This document shows positions 34,067-41,646 of a DNA stretch of 48,172 nt, piece after piece. The translations under genes were made by a program, and so were the position numbers. Location: assembly GCF_000502875.1 (NCBI RefSeq), contig NZ_AYWX01000002.1:206713-254884 (forward strand). The letters are read 5' to 3'. The notes under the pieces were generated by a model, which worked only from the letters and a program-made list of their open reading frames with translations, made no database searches and was not told the origin of the DNA. Origin of the DNA: Mesorhizobium sp. L2C084A000 (GTDB taxonomy: Bacteria; Pseudomonadota; Alphaproteobacteria; Rhizobiales; Rhizobiaceae). Every line of letters begins with the position of its first letter. Position 1 is the stretch's first letter.

Positions 34067-34240
34067 CGTGCAGGCTCCGGAAAATGCGCCCCCTAGGTGG
34101 TTCACCGGAACCGGTCTTTGTTCCGAGCGCTCCATCTTACTTCGAAACGGATCGTACGGCCATTCGAATGGCAAAGCCCGCGCGACGGTTCAATTTCCGT
34201 CGGGATTTTCACCGATCGCAAGCGGCACTATGGTGAGTCC

Positions 34241-35095
34241 ATGGGGTATTCATCTTTGGGACTTTCTCCCGCGCCGACACCCGGCAACCCGCCATTTCCC
34301 GCGGCCCTGCGGCTTTTCTCGGCGGGGGTCATCATCGTCCTGATCGTCGGCGCCGGCCTGTTTTTCGCGCCTGCGCTGGTCAAGCCGCGCTGGCCCTGGG
34401 CCGTCACGCCGTTCAATGCCCGCTTCCTCGGCGGCTTCTACACCGCCGAAATGGTCGTGATGGCGGCGCTGCTGGTCTGGAACCGCTGGTCGCCAGGCAG
34501 GCTCGTGCTTGTCATGGCCTTCATCTTCACCGTCATCGTGTCGGCGGCTTCGTTCTTCAGTCTCGGCTATTTCAACTTCGAGCGCAAAGCGCCCTGGCTC
34601 TGGTTCTTGGTCTATCTTGCTTCGGTCGCGGTATCCGGATCGTTCCTTTGGCGGGCCAGGGGCCGTCCTTCCGCAAAGGGCGTGACCTTAAACTCTGCAT
34701 GGCGCGGCTACATGTCGATGGAAATGGTGATCCTCGGGCTCTATGGCGTCGGTCTGTTGCTGTTTCCCCTGACATTCGGCGGCTTCTGGCCGTGGCCGAT
34801 CGACGCCTTCCACGCTCAGGTCTACAGCGCCATCTTCCTCGCCGGAGCGGGCGGCACATATCTCGTCAGGAAAAGCGCGCCGCGCGAAGAGCTGCTGGTG
34901 CTCGGTCTGGCGCAGTTTCTGGTCGGCTTGTTTGCCATCCTTGGCCTTGTCATCACCGAGGCCGCAGTGCACCGGATCGACTGGACGGCGACGGGAACAT
35001 TGTGCTGGCTCGCCCTTTTCGGCTGGATCGGAATCAGCGGCATCTTCAAACTCTACGCCGTCTCCTGGTACTTCAGCGCGCAATCGGCATCATAG
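34241..35095 (+). CDS. Eight-helix integral membrane protein of unknown function
   Basis: The ATG at 34241 gives 284 residues; a longer frame from 34097 overlaps the divergent cyclase promoter region and has non-membrane, Arg/Ser-rich sequence. Eight hydrophobic segments are apparent, starting with FSAGVIIVLIVGAGLFFAPA and ending with GTLCWLALFGWIGISGIFKL. The halves look related: each has a PFNARFLGGFYTAEM or DAFHAQVYSAIFLAGAGGTY-like segment after a WPW motif (RWPWAVTPF and FWPWPIDAF), suggesting internal duplication. No family is recognised. The downstream acetyltransferase starts 74 bp after the stop. Confidence 0.8.
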   Translation: MGYSSLGLSPAPTPGNPPFPAALRLFSAGVIIVLIVGAGLFFAPALVKPRWPWAVTPFNARFLGGFYTAEMVVMAALLVWNRWSPGRLVLVMAFIFTVIVSAASFFSLGYFNFERKAPWLWFLVYLASVAVSGSFLWRARGRPSAKGVTLNSAWRGYMSMEMVILGLYGVGLLLFPLTFGGFWPWPIDAFHAQVYSAIFLAGAGGTYLVRKSAPREELLVLGLAQFLVGLFAILGLVITEAAVHRIDWTATGTLCWLALFGWIGISGIFKLYAVSWYFSAQSAS

Positions 35096-35169
35096 GATGA
35101 TGAGATGGCTGGATTTTCAGATGATGTCCGGTGCATCGTGCCGGGCCCATTGCCTTTGCCGGGAAAGCC

Positions 35170-35694
35170 ATGACCAGCACGACCTCGCCATTCCCAAAGA
35201 AAATCCAGCCGCAACTCCGGGCCATTCGGCCAAGCGATGCGGAGGCGCTTTGCGCCATCTTCAACATGCCGGGCTTCCGCTGGGGCACGCTCAGGATGCC
35301 ATTCGAGATGGTGGAGCAGGTAGAACGGCGTATCGCCAAGTCCGGCCAGGAAACCACCTGGATCGTTGCCGAGCTGGACGGCAAGGTCGTCGGCCATGGC
35401 AGCCTGGTCGTGCAGGGTTCGCCGCGCCGTTCGCACATCGGTGAGATCAATATCGGCCTTGACGATGGCTTTGTCGGCAAGGGTATCGGCTCTGCCATAC
35501 TTGGCGCGCTGCTTGACGTGGCCGACAACTGGCGCGCCCTGAAGCGAGTCGAATTGACCGTCTATGCCGACAATGAACCGGCCATCCGCCTCTACACAAG
35601 CCACGGCTTCGAGGTCGAAGGCCGGCATGTGAAGGCCGGCTTTACCGAAGGGCGGTATCACGACCTTCTGAGCATGGCCCGGCTGCGGTTCTGA
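35170..35694 (+). CDS. GNAT-family N-acetyltransferase
   Basis: The ATG at 35170, after GGGAAAG, gives 174 residues. The GNAT fold is visible: an N-terminal RAIRPSDAEALCAIFN, beta-4 HIGEINIGLDDGFVGKG, the acetyl-CoA pyrophosphate loop GKGIGSAILGALLDVADNW, and the C-terminal ELTVYADNEPAIRLYTSHGF then EVEGRH, the pattern of the RimI-like/PhnO-like small-molecule or protein acetyltransferases. The stop overlaps the ATG of the next gene by one base, so the two products are made together and may act on the same target, but the target is unknown. Confidence 0.92.
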   Translation: MTSTTSPFPKKIQPQLRAIRPSDAEALCAIFNMPGFRWGTLRMPFEMVEQVERRIAKSGQETTWIVAELDGKVVGHGSLVVQGSPRRSHIGEINIGLDDGFVGKGIGSAILGALLDVADNWRALKRVELTVYADNEPAIRLYTSHGFEVEGRHVKAGFTEGRYHDLLSMARLRF

Positions 35695-37073
35695 TGACCA
35701 CGGACTTTGATCCGACCCTTAAGGCTCCGGTGGATGTTCTGGCAGTGCTATCACTGCTCTGCCCGGAAGTCGTGCGTGACATCGAGCAGAACTGGAATGC
35801 ACCGGTTTCCGAATACGCCCGCCATCTGTGGCGGCCGGTGGCAAGGCCTGCATCGAGTCCGGCGATCGCTGCCCGTTCGATCCTGCTTGATATACTGCAT
35901 CAGCGCCTTGATTTGATCATGCAGCCTGAAGAGGTCGGCAAGGCCCTTGAAGAATTCGACCACAGACCGGTGATTCAGTCCGGCCTCCACTGCCTGCTTC
36001 TGATGGACCGGATCACCTTCGATGCCCTCCTGTTTGCCTGGCTCGGCGCGGTCGAAAACGGGCTGTCGGCCTTCGTCGGCTTCATGGGAACGACGATGAC
36101 CATGGAGACAATTGGCCGGGAGGGGCCGGGATGGCTCGATGTCGGCGACGACAAGGTCAACTTGTTTGGCATGGGGCGCCACAAACTATGCCGCAAAAGC
36201 GCCTGCGCGGCCGGCCCGGTCACCCTCAACAAGCGGGCGCTCGAAGCGGTGGGCGACGAAACGGATGCCAGCCGCTGGCTGGGCACACTGCTCGCCAGCC
36301 AGGACAAGGTGTTTGGAACCGCCGCCGATGCACTGACAGAACTCAACGAGGATCTGGTCGCCGATTGGGATCGTTCCGGCATGGCTCGGCCGGTGTTCAT
36401 CGATGACCGGCTCGCGGCTTCCGTCGTGGCGCGGCATCTGGACCATGACAGCAGCCTTCTTTCCAAGCTGCTCCTTGAGCCCGCAAGGCGTCAGCGTCTC
36501 GAACGTACCCTGCAAGAGACCGAATCGAGCCCATTTGGCAGATTCCTGCCCAATGCCACGGCCTATTTCTGGGGCATTCGCGAGGAGCGCGTGCGCAAGC
36601 TCGTCCTCGAGAACGGGCACCTGATCGAGCCTGAAAGGCCGAATGGTCTTTCCATCCCGTTCGAGCGGGCGCATCTCAAGCAGGCGCTGCTGGACGGCGT
36701 GCTGCTGCCGAACTTGTTCCTGACGTTCCTCGTTCTTGCCATATTGCCGCGCGTGCGGGTCGTGGGCGGCCTGAGGCAGATCGGTTATGTAGCGCTTTTC
36801 CATTCGATCCTGCTGGCCGCGCTGGATGAAACCGCGCCGGAAGAGCGCGGTCTGGCTGCCGAGTTGCAGGTTCGGGAAAATGCCTGGGGCACCCGGGTCA
36901 TCGATGAAAAAATGTCGGTCCGCGAACAGGTTGCCGGCCTGCCGGCAGGGAGGCTGTTTCCTGACCTGCTCGGGCACTACCGTTCGCACACCTTTGCCGA
37001 GACGACCGACGACCTGAAACTGGTTCGTGAAAACGCCCGATGGCGCAAGATAGGCCGAGCCTTTGGCGTCTGA
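35694..37073 (+). CDS. Unrecognised 459-residue protein coupled to a GNAT acetyltransferase
   Basis: The ATG overlaps the acetyltransferase stop by one base, and codon usage and composition match neighbouring genes, so this is a real gene. No family is recognised. It is predicted soluble and mostly helical, with one hydrophobic stretch near residues 340-360 (LLPNLFLTFLVLAILPRVRV). Notable segments are FVGFMGTTMTMETIGREGPG, a cysteine-containing HKLCRKSACAAGP, and NATAYFWGIREERVRKLVLE. A biosynthetic or tailoring role with the acetyltransferase is possible. It ends 24 bp before a small minus-strand reading frame. Confidence 0.8.
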   Translation: MTTDFDPTLKAPVDVLAVLSLLCPEVVRDIEQNWNAPVSEYARHLWRPVARPASSPAIAARSILLDILHQRLDLIMQPEEVGKALEEFDHRPVIQSGLHCLLLMDRITFDALLFAWLGAVENGLSAFVGFMGTTMTMETIGREGPGWLDVGDDKVNLFGMGRHKLCRKSACAAGPVTLNKRALEAVGDETDASRWLGTLLASQDKVFGTAADALTELNEDLVADWDRSGMARPVFIDDRLAASVVARHLDHDSSLLSKLLLEPARRQRLERTLQETESSPFGRFLPNATAYFWGIREERVRKLVLENGHLIEPERPNGLSIPFERAHLKQALLDGVLLPNLFLTFLVLAILPRVRVVGGLRQIGYVALFHSILLAALDETAPEERGLAAELQVRENAWGTRVIDEKMSVREQVAGLPAGRLFPDLLGHYRSHTFAETTDDLKLVRENARWRKIGRAFGV

Positions 37074-37096
37074 TCCGGGCCGCATGCCCTCATTTG

Positions 37097-37225
37097 TCAT
37101 TGCACTATTCCGGCCTTGCGGAGCCCGTCGACCGTGAGTTCGATATCGGCAGGGTTCTTGTAAGGCAAGACTTTGCGACGGTATTCCAGCGAATAGTCAG
37201 GATTGACGCGAGCAGTTCCTGCCAT
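37097..37225 (-). pseudogene. Possible C-terminal relic (42 codons) of a larger protein
   Basis: A 42-codon frame, MAGTARVNPDYSLEYRRKV to LTVDGLRKAGIVQ, has composition unlike a chance frame in GC-rich DNA and reads like the C-terminus of an ABC-type periplasmic binding protein (ending in a helix ...VDGLRKAGIVQ). The frame stays open upstream to about 37336 without an obvious start. It may be a decayed gene end or a genuine small gene. It lies in the 305-bp gap between the convergent 459-residue protein and the cyclase operon; nothing else is seen there. Confidence 0.35.
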
Positions 37226-37378
37226 GCCGCCACGCGTGGGGAAAACGGCCCAGATGGCCGTAACTGTCGTTGCGAGCCAGCCCCAAGTCGCCCAATGAGG
37301 GTCACTAGTTGGGTCAAATCTTTGCGTTGATCATTTGCGGCTTGAGATGCAGTGCGCTCCAGGATCGTCAACCGGAAA

Positions 37379-38449
37379 TCAGGCTGGGAGCCGCCACATT
37401 CGTACACGACCTGCACCACGCAATTCCGTTTCCTCAAGTGGGTCGCAAGCAAATTTTGGCCCAAGCAGTTGGCGCGTTGCATCGGAGATACGGATTTCAC
37501 CGGGCTCCGCGGACGTTTGAATACGTGAGGCGAGATTAACGGTCTCGCCCCACAGGTCATAGGCGAACCGCCTTTTGCCTATGACGCCAGCGACGATCGG
37601 TCCCGAGTGAATTCCAATTCTCAGCCTTATCGGTTCTCCTGCGAAGAGTTCGCGCTTGACCGCCTTGCGCAGTTCAACTGCATAGTGCGTGAGGGCTCGT
37701 GCATGATCGGATCGCGCGGTGGGCAGGCCAGCGACCACCATGACACAATCGCCGATAGTCTTGATCTTTTCGCAGCCGTGTCGTTCCGAGAGCCTATCCG
37801 CCGCCTTGAAGAAGTAATTCAAGATAGCGAGCGTAGTCACCGCTCCGACGCTGCGCGCTCTTTCGGTAAAACCGACGATGTCGGCAAAAAGCACACTCAC
37901 CTCCGCGTGGTTGTCGGCAATTTTCTTTTGCGCTTTCAACCGCTCCGCGATCGACGCCGGAAGAATGTTGAGGAGCAGGGATTCCGCGCGCTGGTATTCA
38001 CGCGACAATCCCTCCTGACTCTTCCTCAACGCCTCATTGGCCGAATGTAACTTCTCGTTGAGTTGGCGCTCCCTCTCTTGCAGAAGAGTCATTTCATAAG
38101 CCTTCTGTTGAAGCCGCTGCTTGTTGTCGCGTTCGGCAGTGGCATCAAGAAAGAGCAGCCACACGCAGTCATCATCAGCAAAAAGATGAAGGTCCGCGAC
38201 ACGCCCGCTGGGCAGTTCGACCATAGGCATATGAAATGGAAGCTCCGGGCAAGGCAGCAAACCTTCCATGAATTCAAGCTGGTCGGCTACAGGCTTACCG
38301 ATGCGAAGGCATGAGAGCCCGTAATGTTCAACGTTACCGCCCTTCGCCGCTGTCCGCAGCTGGGCGTCAATTTTCACATACGCAATAGCACGCTCGTTGT
38401 AGAAGAAATCGTAAATCCAGCTTCCGACCTCTCTTGGCAATCTTTGCAT
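37379..38449 (-). CDS. Class III adenylate cyclase with PAS-like and coiled-coil N-terminus, last gene of the GTPase operon
   Basis: The product is 356 residues. Residues ~1-107 form a PAS-like sensor (MPMVELPSGRVADLHLFADD and WLLFLDATAERDNKQ), residues ~108-160 a coiled coil (LLQERERQLNEKLHSANEAL), then a signalling-linker helix ESLLLNILPASIAERLK. The cyclase domain follows and is complete: metal residues D190 (LFADIVGFT) and D234 (TIGDCVMV), the adenine pair Lys230 and Asp298 (YDLWGETVN), Asn305 and Arg309. It should make cAMP. The start is 3 bp after the GTPase stop, so it is translated from the same transcript. The obvious hypothesis is that GTPase or membrane-protein state controls cyclase activity through the coiled coil. 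Confidence 0.93.
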   Translation of the reverse strand: MQRLPREVGSWIYDFFYNERAIAYVKIDAQLRTAAKGGNVEHYGLSCLRIGKPVADQLEFMEGLLPCPELPFHMPMVELPSGRVADLHLFADDDCVWLLFLDATAERDNKQRLQQKAYEMTLLQERERQLNEKLHSANEALRKSQEGLSREYQRAESLLLNILPASIAERLKAQKKIADNHAEVSVLFADIVGFTERARSVGAVTTLAILNYFFKAADRLSERHGCEKIKTIGDCVMVVAGLPTARSDHARALTHYAVELRKAVKRELFAGEPIRLRIGIHSGPIVAGVIGKRRFAYDLWGETVNLASRIQTSAEPGEIRISDATRQLLGPKFACDPLEETELRGAGRVRMWRLPA

Positions 38450-38452
38450 GGT

Positions 38453-38947
38453 CTATTTGGTGACCATCGAAGCGAGTTTAAGAAACGCATCATCGACATG
38501 CTCACCCGAGAGCGCACTTGTCAGATAGACTTGCCATCCGCGTTGCCTCAGTTCGTCAATTTCTCTATCTGGTATTACCCACCGATCGGCCAGATCTGAT
38601 TTGTTGAAAAGCAGTACGAACGGCATAGCACCGAATTCAGCCTCGACCCGCTCGCGCAGCGTGAGTGCAGCGGTAAGGGTAGCGGCGCGGGTTCCATCGA
38701 CGACAAGCACGAGGCCTGTCGCACCTCGCACATGGCTGACGCGGAATGAGCCGATATCATCTTCGCCGGCCAAATCCCATAAAATCAGATCCACTGTTTT
38801 GTCCGGGAGTGCGACACTCTTTTTGTCGATTTTCACTCCCACCGTGGTCAAGTAGGTCTCTGAAAAGATGCTTTTCACAAACCTGCGAACCAGGCTCGTC
38901 TTTCCAACAGAGAACCCGCCCAACATACAGATCTTTTTTTGCAACAT
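38453..38947 (-). CDS. Ras/Rab/Arf-like small GTPase
   Basis: The product is 164 residues, a minimal G domain. G1 is GGFSVGKTS (10-18), G2 is TYLTTVGVKI with Thr34/Thr35 in switch I, G3 is WDLAGEDDI (57-65), G4 is NKSD (115-118) and G5 is TSALSG. This resembles prokaryotic Ras-superfamily proteins (Rup/MglA groups) more than translation GTPases. Glu62 replaces the catalytic Gln61 equivalent, so intrinsic hydrolysis may be slow and a GAP or longin-type partner is expected. No lipidation motif is seen. It sits between the OmpA-type membrane protein (13 bp upstream) and the cyclase (3 bp downstream). Confidence 0.92.
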   Translation of the reverse strand: MLQKKICMLGGFSVGKTSLVRRFVKSIFSETYLTTVGVKIDKKSVALPDKTVDLILWDLAGEDDIGSFRVSHVRGATGLVLVVDGTRAATLTAALTLRERVEAEFGAMPFVLLFNKSDLADRWVIPDREIDELRQRGWQVYLTSALSGEHVDDAFLKLASMVTK

Positions 38948-38960
38948 CTTGGGCTCCCAC

Positions 38961-41639
38961 CTAGTCCAAGTTTACCGTAACGGAAACCCGGCGATTGGTG
39001 GAGCTACCAGCCTGACTATTTTCAGGCACCGCCGGTTCAAAGGTGCCCGCGCCCCGAACCAGCAGCAGTTCCGGGGCGACGCCGCGCTTGTTGAGAAGCG
39101 CACGAACTGTCTCGGCACGGGCGGCGCTGATCGACGCGTTGGCCGTCTCACGGCCCGTGGTGTCCGAATGGCCGGTCAACATGAACCGCGCAGTTACGCC
39201 TGACTTGCGGGCATTTTGGGCGAATTCCTTTATTTGATCCGCCAATCTGTCGAGAACCGGCGTCTGCTCTGGTCCCGGCACAACTTTGCCGGAAGAGAAG
39301 AAAATGTCGGTCGTCTGGATAGACTCTCTCAAATGATTGAGCTCTGCAAGGTCCAGCTCACGCAGTTGCGAGACATCCAGAACCACTCCGTCCGCCGAAA
39401 GTTGTTCAGCGGCGGCCTGCGCCCGGTCGATCCAGGCGGCAGGAGCCTCGCCCACGACAACGATGCGACCCTGGATGATCGAAAGTCGGACCGATTTCGG
39501 CGGCGTCAGCGACGCCGTCAGCCGCTTCACCACAAACTTCGGATCAAGGCTCTGGTAGAATTGCCACTGTGAATGAACGCGGGCAGGATCGACCTCCGTT
39601 CCGGACAGCAGAGCTTGCGGGTCGGCGGCAAGCGGGTCTCGCAGGCCGGAAATATAGAAATGTCCACCCCTGGTCGATTGTTGGGCGACGACAATTCCCG
39701 GTTGGGCCTCAAGTCGCGACACATAATACTGCCAGTGCTCCGCCGCGCGTGCTTCGGGGCTCACATCACGAACCTTGGAAATGTCGAATTCCGGTCCACC
39801 TGCCGAAAGCTGTCGGGCCGCTGCGCGCGCCCGATCTATCCAGGTGTCGGGAGCCTCGCCCTCGGCAATGATGCGATTATTGACGATCGAAAGTCGTACT
39901 GTATCCGGTGGATACAGCGACGCCGTCAGCCGTTTCAACACGAACTCCGGCTCAAGGCTCTGATAAAATTGCCATTGTGAATGAACCCGGGCGGGATCGA
40001 CCTGCGTTCCAGACAACAGCGACTGCGGGTCGTCGGCAAGCGGGTCTCTCAGGCCGGCAATATAGAATCGGCCATCGCGTATTTTTTGTTGTGCAACGAT
40101 GATGCCCGGCTGGGCCTCCAGTCGCGACACGTAGGCCTGCCAGCGCTTCGCCTCGAGTACTTCGGGGCTTACGTCACGAACCTTGGAGATGTCGAATTCC
40201 GGTCCGCCTGCCGAAAGCTGTCGGGCCGCTGCACGCGCCCGATCTATCCAGGTGTCGGGAGCCTCACCCTCGGCAACGATGCGCTCATTGTCGATTGATA
40301 GTCGTACTGAATCCGGCGGAGCCAGCGACGCCTTCAGCCGCTTCAGCACGAACTCCGGTTGAAGGCTCTGATAGAATTGCCACTGCGAATGAACCCGGGC
40401 GGGATCGACCTGCGTTCCAGACAACAGCGACTGTGGGTCGGCGGCAAGCGGGTCTCTTAGGCCGGCAATATAGAATTGGCCGTCGCGCGCCTGTTGTTCG
40501 GCAACGATGATGCCCGGCTGGGCCTCCAGTCGCGACACGTAGGCCTGCCAGCGCGACACATAAGCCTGCCAGCGCTGCCCGGATTGCCAGGAAAGAAAGA
40601 ACCAACCGCCTGCCAGAATCAAAAACAGCAGGGCCACGGCGGCCACCAGCCACGGAAATCCCTCGTTTGATTCCTCCTGCTTCTGCTCCACGCAGGTCCG
40701 CAATTGCGCCTCTACCCCGGCCAACTGCGAACTGTCGCCGTCAAACTCTACTAAAGCCTGTGAGCATTCCTCATGGATGCGAAGCAATACATCGCGAACT
40801 ATTTCATGCAATTCCTCTGGCGGATTTCCCCGGATCACCGAAACCAGGGTCGCAAACGGTCCAACTTCCGACCAGAGACGAAGGTCGCCAAAACGGATAG
40901 TGTCCAGGCCGCTCTGCTCTCTCTCGTTGAATGAATCTTTCACAAAATCTTGAATTGCACTAAGCATCGACGAAATCAGCTGGGGATCTTCGCTCGTCGC
41001 ATTGTCGGCAGCTACATGCGCTATCAAAAGCCCGGAATTACGATTAATGAGAAAGGCATGCTCTACACGATAGATAAGAGAATGCTTTAGGACAACTTCC
41101 GAGAAGCTCGCACCTGTCCTCCAAGCTTCAAATCTCCACTTGAGCCCATGCCAGGTAAATATATGTCTTAAAGTTTCATTCAGTGACTGAAATGTCTGGT
41201 CGATCTTTTCCCCGATCGACTTGCGGATTGCCGGCAGAAACACCGGGTATAATATATCCGTCAGCGTGCGCGGGCTCTTCTGGATTGACCGTTGCACAGC
41301 CCGTTCGACAGCTGGCGCAAGCGCCTCGCCGAGCTGCGCATGAGTCGCTCGCGCGACCGCAGTGGGAAGAACATCGCCCACCGCTGCCGCAAGCTGCTCG
41401 GGTTCGTCCAGCAGATGCGTAACTCGTGAAAGCTCCGAAATTTCGCGGCTGACCAGCAACTGGCGCAGCGTTTCCATGCGAGGATCGGCGGTTGGAACTC
41501 CGTCGAAACGCGCACGATAGTCCGGATCAACGTTCCGGGCAATTTCGACCAAAAGACGAGCCAGAGCCTCGCGATCAATTTCTGTATCGTTCGAGGCTGT
41601 TCTTTGTGGAAGACTGATTGGGTCGACGGTTGACGTCAA
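38961..41639 (-). CDS. Envelope-spanning protein: longin/roadblock-like cytoplasmic region, one TM helix, three 136-residue repeats, OmpA-like peptidoglycan-binding domain
   Basis: The product is 892 residues from TTG 41639, with a GGGA-type site, 7 bp after the coiled-coil gene; no ATG precedes residue 54. Residues ~180-290 (VEHAFLINRNSGLLIAHVAA ... FGDLRLWSEVGPFATLVSVI) resemble the longin/roadblock domains that partner small GTPases. One TM helix spans 329-350. Three tandem repeats start at Trp364, Trp500 and Trp636, each with PGIIVAQQ, FYIAGLRDPLA and a BON-like VRLSI...GEAPDTWIDRARAAA part. Residues ~775-892 are an OmpA C-terminal domain (FMLTGHSDTTGRE with Asp826, and STNRRVSV with Arg), expected to bind peptidoglycan. 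It could link the cell wall to the cytoplasmic GTPase. Confidence 0.9.
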   Translation of the reverse strand: MTSTVDPISLPQRTASNDTEIDREALARLLVEIARNVDPDYRARFDGVPTADPRMETLRQLLVSREISELSRVTHLLDEPEQLAAAVGDVLPTAVARATHAQLGEALAPAVERAVQRSIQKSPRTLTDILYPVFLPAIRKSIGEKIDQTFQSLNETLRHIFTWHGLKWRFEAWRTGASFSEVVLKHSLIYRVEHAFLINRNSGLLIAHVAADNATSEDPQLISSMLSAIQDFVKDSFNEREQSGLDTIRFGDLRLWSEVGPFATLVSVIRGNPPEELHEIVRDVLLRIHEECSQALVEFDGDSSQLAGVEAQLRTCVEQKQEESNEGFPWLVAAVALLFLILAGGWFFLSWQSGQRWQAYVSRWQAYVSRLEAQPGIIVAEQQARDGQFYIAGLRDPLAADPQSLLSGTQVDPARVHSQWQFYQSLQPEFVLKRLKASLAPPDSVRLSIDNERIVAEGEAPDTWIDRARAAARQLSAGGPEFDISKVRDVSPEVLEAKRWQAYVSRLEAQPGIIVAQQKIRDGRFYIAGLRDPLADDPQSLLSGTQVDPARVHSQWQFYQSLEPEFVLKRLTASLYPPDTVRLSIVNNRIIAEGEAPDTWIDRARAAARQLSAGGPEFDISKVRDVSPEARAAEHWQYYVSRLEAQPGIVVAQQSTRGGHFYISGLRDPLAADPQALLSGTEVDPARVHSQWQFYQSLDPKFVVKRLTASLTPPKSVRLSIIQGRIVVVGEAPAAWIDRAQAAAEQLSADGVVLDVSQLRELDLAELNHLRESIQTTDIFFSSGKVVPGPEQTPVLDRLADQIKEFAQNARKSGVTARFMLTGHSDTTGRETANASISAARAETVRALLNKRGVAPELLLVRGAGTFEPAVPENSQAGSSTNRRVSVTVNLD
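39366..40550 (-). repeat. Three tandem 408-bp coding repeats
   Basis: Units begin at 40550, 40142 and 39734 (minus strand), each exactly 408 bp or 136 codons apart; the third is followed by diverged sequence leading into the OmpA domain. Units 1 and 2 are very similar at DNA level and unit 3 more diverged, suggesting recent duplication. A 21-bp micro-duplication (7 residues, RWQAYVS twice) immediately precedes unit 1 at about 40571-40551. The repeats invite copy-number change by recombination without frame loss. Confidence 0.9.
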
Positions 41640-41646
41640 GGTCCCA

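Noticed and set aside
39366..40550. CRISPR-like or transposon-derived explanation for the repeated DNA
   Set aside because: The 408-bp units are in frame, coding and without spacers or terminal repeats; they are protein-domain duplications.
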